Below are positions 13,791-15,462 of a DNA stretch of 15,462 bases, in pieces. Numbering within the stretch: position 1 is the stretch's first letter; each line of letters begins with the position of its first letter. The DNA lies in contig JBFMAE010000261.1 in the NCBI GenBank assembly GCA_040756085.1, positions 1-15,462 on the forward strand, in the 5' to 3' direction. The stretch is from JBFMAE01 sp040756085. GTDB lineage: Bacteria > Desulfobacterota > BSN033 > UBA1163. Under the pieces are notes generated by a model that worked only from the letters and a program-made list of their open reading frames with translations, was not told the origin of the DNA and ran no database searches. Position numbers and translations under genes: made by a program.

Positions 13791-14972
13791 TTACCTCTTT
13801 AAATACTCCAGTGCCACGGCAACATTGAGGGCGGTTCCGATTGGGAGAATATCTTCATCGATGTCATACTTGGGATGATGCTGAGGGTAAATTATTCCTT
13901 TCTCTTTGCTCTCCACCCCCAAGAAGACAAAGGTGCCCGGAATCTTCTGCAGATAATGTGAAAAGTCTTCAGACCCCATCAGGGGTTTCATTTGTGAAAC
14001 CTTTTTTTCTCCTAGCATATCCCTTGCTAACTCTACGACAAACGTCGTCACCTCATCATCATTAATGGTTGGGGGAAATGTGCTCATCAGATTGAATTCA
14101 TAACTTCCCCGCATCGATGAAGTAACCCCATCCAGTATTTCCTTCACTCTTTTGGGAAGATAATCCCTCAAGTCCGGGTTGTGAGATCGAATCGTCCCTC
14201 CAAAAGTCGCTGAGTCCGGAATGATGTTGTAAGCTCCTCTTCCTGCCTCCATTTTACAGACGCTGACCACAGCGCTCTCTAAAGGATCCACCTCTCGGCT
14301 TACAATTGTCTGCAAAGCGGTAATGGCATTTGCTGTAATTGCAATAGGATCTACTGCGAGGTGTGGTAAACCGCCATGACCTCCCTTTCCTACAATCTTC
14401 ACATCGAAGAAATCACCTGCCGCCAGGAATGGACCAGGCTTATAGCCAAGAGTACCAAAGCTAAGTGAAGAATAAACGTGCAATGCAAAGATGCAATCCA
14501 CCCCTTCAAGAACACCTTCCTCAATCATTACCTTTGCTCCGGCGCCGGTTTCTTCTGCAGGTTGGAAGATGAATATTATATTTCCTGTCAGATCTTTTTT
14601 ACTTTCCGAAAGGATCATCGCCGCGCCCAGAAGCATTGCCGTATGGGCGTCATGACCACAGGCATGCATAACTCCATCATTTTGAGATTTATAGGCTAGC
14701 CCCGTTTCCTCTTGGATTGGCAGGGCATCCATATCGGCTCTCAGAGCAATGGTCCTTCCTGGTTTTGAGCCCTTTAGGTATCCTCGTACTCCTGTCCCAT
14801 TGACCAGAATTTTTGTCTCAATGCCGAGTCCCTTCAGAATCTCTACAACTTTTTTAGTCGTGTTAAACTCTTGAAGGCCTAACTCAGGATGCTGGTGAAA
14901 GTCACGACGTAAATCTACGATCTTTTGCCTCAAACCTCCAGCTTTACTTAGAATGTTTTCATAATTTTTCAT
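13791..14972 (-). CDS. M20D amidohydrolase (hippuricase / N-acyl-amino-acid hydrolase type)
   Basis: A 393-residue zinc/manganese amidohydrolase of the HipO/IAA-amino-acid hydrolase group. The M20D metal set is present: Cys105 and His107 in ACGHDAH, Glu140-Glu141 in QPAEETGAG, His165 in ALHVY, and His365/His366 in HHPKYDID. FHQHPELGLQEF (25-36) is the usual N-terminal signature, and the dimerisation domain carries GGHGGLPHLAVDP. It has no signal peptide, so it acts in the cytoplasm. Members release an amino acid from an N-acyl conjugate, for example glycine from hippurate. It is the first gene behind riboswitch 3, so an N-acyl-glycine or glycine-containing peptide is an attractive substrate, not proven. 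AAAGGGG lies nine bases before the ATG. Confidence 0.92.
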   Translation of the reverse strand: MKNYENILSKAGGLRQKIVDLRRDFHQHPELGLQEFNTTKKVVEILKGLGIETKILVNGTGVRGYLKGSKPGRTIALRADMDALPIQEETGLAYKSQNDGVMHACGHDAHTAMLLGAAMILSESKKDLTGNIIFIFQPAEETGAGAKVMIEEGVLEGVDCIFALHVYSSLSFGTLGYKPGPFLAAGDFFDVKIVGKGGHGGLPHLAVDPIAITANAITALQTIVSREVDPLESAVVSVCKMEAGRGAYNIIPDSATFGGTIRSHNPDLRDYLPKRVKEILDGVTSSMRGSYEFNLMSTFPPTINDDEVTTFVVELARDMLGEKKVSQMKPLMGSEDFSHYLQKIPGTFVFLGVESKEKGIIYPQHHPKYDIDEDILPIGTALNVAVALEYLKR

Positions 14973-15020
14973 TTCAAATTACCCCTTTCTTGACATTTAA
15001 TTTCTCTTTTTAGGCTTCCC

Positions 15021-15066
15021 AAAATAAAAGGAGGAAGGACAATCAAACTTCAATTGCTTTCCTCCT
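15021..15066 (-). terminator. Intrinsic terminator / expression platform of riboswitch 3
   Basis: AGGAGGAA (15066-15059) pairs with TTCCTCCT (15036-15029); inside, CAAT (15056-15053) pairs with ATTG (15043-15040). TTTATTTT follows at once. The 5' arm overlaps CAGGA of the aptamer-2 closing helix, the same glycine-on arrangement as in riboswitch 2. Confidence 0.8.
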
Positions 15067-15267
15067 GTCTTTTGACCTGAGAGATTATCCCTCGACAAAG
15101 TCGGGGGGGTTTCCCCGTCGGTGTCCCGCCCTGAGTAAAAGTCGAAAGGGCGGGATCTTTCCAGGATTTAAATAAGTTACAGTCCTTTTGCCTGAGAGTT
15201 TCATCCCAATCTCTTTGGGATTTGCCCCTTCGGCGCCCCTTACGGCAAGGAGTCTCTCCTGCAACTT
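15062..15267 (-). ncRNA. Tandem glycine riboswitch 3 (second aptamer core altered)
   Basis: Aptamer 1 (about 15266-15176) has GCAGGAGAGACTCC, GGCGCCGAAGGGGCAAA and CTCTCAGGCAAAAGGACTG. Aptamer 2 (about 15166-15062) has CCTGGAAAGATCCCGCCC and ATAATCTCTCAGG, but its core reads GACACCGACGGGG instead of GACACCGAAGGGG, a change at 15117. The next bases are C-rich, so an alternative GGGG-AAA-CCCC hairpin is possible. It controls the M20D hydrolase and the two membrane proteins. Confidence 0.94.
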
Positions 15268-15274
15268 GAAAAAT

Positions 15275-15303
15275 CTCTTACTATAATTCCAAAAAGTTGT
15301 CAA
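15275..15303 (-). promoter_or_regulatory. Probable promoter of riboswitch 3
   Basis: A perfect TTGACA (15303-15298) lies at the same distance from the aptamer as in the other two leaders. At 17 bases spacing the -10 is TAAGAG (15280-15275), a poor match. TATAGT (15285-15280) is nearby but too close to this -35, so the exact -10 is uncertain. Confidence 0.45.
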
Positions 15304-15372
15304 GTGTTTTTTTCCTTTTTTAATAAAAATTATTTTAATATATTGATTTTTTAGGTAATTTTTTAAAAAATA
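15304..15372. other. AT-rich divergent intergenic region with A/T palindrome
   Basis: The region between the riboswitch-3 promoter and the promoter of the divergent gene is almost entirely A and T. It includes the perfect 14-bp palindrome ATTTTTTAAAAAAT (15358-15371), immediately next to the -35 of the right-hand gene. It may bind a regulator such as the divergent Lrp-like protein. No gene is present. Confidence 0.4.
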
Positions 15373-15401
15373 TTGACAAAATAATAAATTTTGTGTTTAA
15401 T
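15373..15401 (+). promoter_or_regulatory. Promoter of the divergent regulator gene
   Basis: TTGACA (15373-15378) and TTTAAT (15396-15401) are separated by 17 bases on the plus strand, 20 bases ahead of the start codon. Confidence 0.55.
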
Positions 15402-15421
15402 AATATTTAAGGAGGACTTTT

Positions 15422-15462
15422 ATGAGAATTGATGAATTCAACAGGAAAATAATTCGTAAACT
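15422..15462 (+). CDS. Start of a probable Lrp/AsnC-family regulator (cut by window edge)
   Basis: Only 13 full codons are visible: MRIDEFNRKIIRK, followed by the start of a Leu codon. This resembles the opening of Lrp/AsnC regulators (a short lead, then LDEIDRKILRLL-like helix), which bind amino acids and DNA. AAGGAGG lies six bases before the ATG. It is the only gene on the plus strand and diverges from the riboswitch-3 operon, so it may sense an amino acid handled by that operon. The family call rests on a very short segment. Confidence 0.55.
   Translation, partial: MRIDEFNRKIIRK

Noticed and set aside
15085..15303. 72-codon minus-strand open frame
   Set aside because: It runs through the structured glycine riboswitch, whose conserved RNA segments explain the sequence.
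1..15462. The three riboswitch copies as ends of a mobile element or a CRISPR-like array
   Set aside because: The copies are kilobases apart, in the same orientation, carry conserved glycine-aptamer structure, and have no transposase, terminal repeats or short regular spacing.

Overview
The window is a minus-strand block of amino-acid metabolism and transport genes, with a single gene reading the other way at the far right edge. The layout suggests a Gram-negative anaerobe. The signs are TRAP transport, a YgeW/YgeY pair of the kind found in anaerobic purine/selenium clusters, AT-rich spacers around genes of moderate GC, and strong Shine-Dalgarno sites. A syntrophic or deltaproteobacterial (Desulfobacterota-like) host would fit, but that is inference and nothing in the sequence fixes the taxon.

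The most striking feature is three tandem (two-aptamer) glycine riboswitches, all on the minus strand, at about 22-257, 11835-12040 and 15062-15267. In each, the 3' strand of the second aptamer's closing helix overlaps the 5' arm of a hairpin. For the two complete copies this hairpin is followed by a U-rich tract, which implies glycine-activated antitermination.

Read in the direction of transcription (right to left), riboswitch 3 opens an operon of an M20D amidohydrolase (hippuricase/N-acyl-amino-acid type) and two multi-spanning membrane proteins. One of these looks like a DUF5058 protein and the other may be its distant relative. A divergent gene at 15422, probably an Lrp/AsnC-type regulator, shares the intergenic region. 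Riboswitch 2 opens an operon of a class I/II aminotransferase, a D-2-hydroxyacid dehydrogenase and a broken ParB/SerK-like gene. If the last was once a free-serine kinase, the set matches a reversed phosphoserine pathway. A glycine to glyoxylate to glycolate route is the alternative. The gene controlled by riboswitch 1 lies beyond the left edge.

Between these (351-8577) is a seven-gene run with its own promoter at 8776-8804. It holds a complete TRAP transporter (binding protein, small and large permease), a YgeY-like M20 hydrolase, a YgeW-like knotted carbamoyltransferase, a zinc-ribbon threonine-synthase-like PLP enzyme and a 489-residue fold-type-II PLP enzyme of unknown reaction. This looks like a catabolic operon for an unknown, probably carboxylated and N-substituted (ureido/carbamoyl/acyl) amino compound. 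The two PLP enzymes stand where YgeX/DpaL is found in the E. coli yge cluster. No tRNA, rRNA, insertion sequence or CRISPR array was seen.
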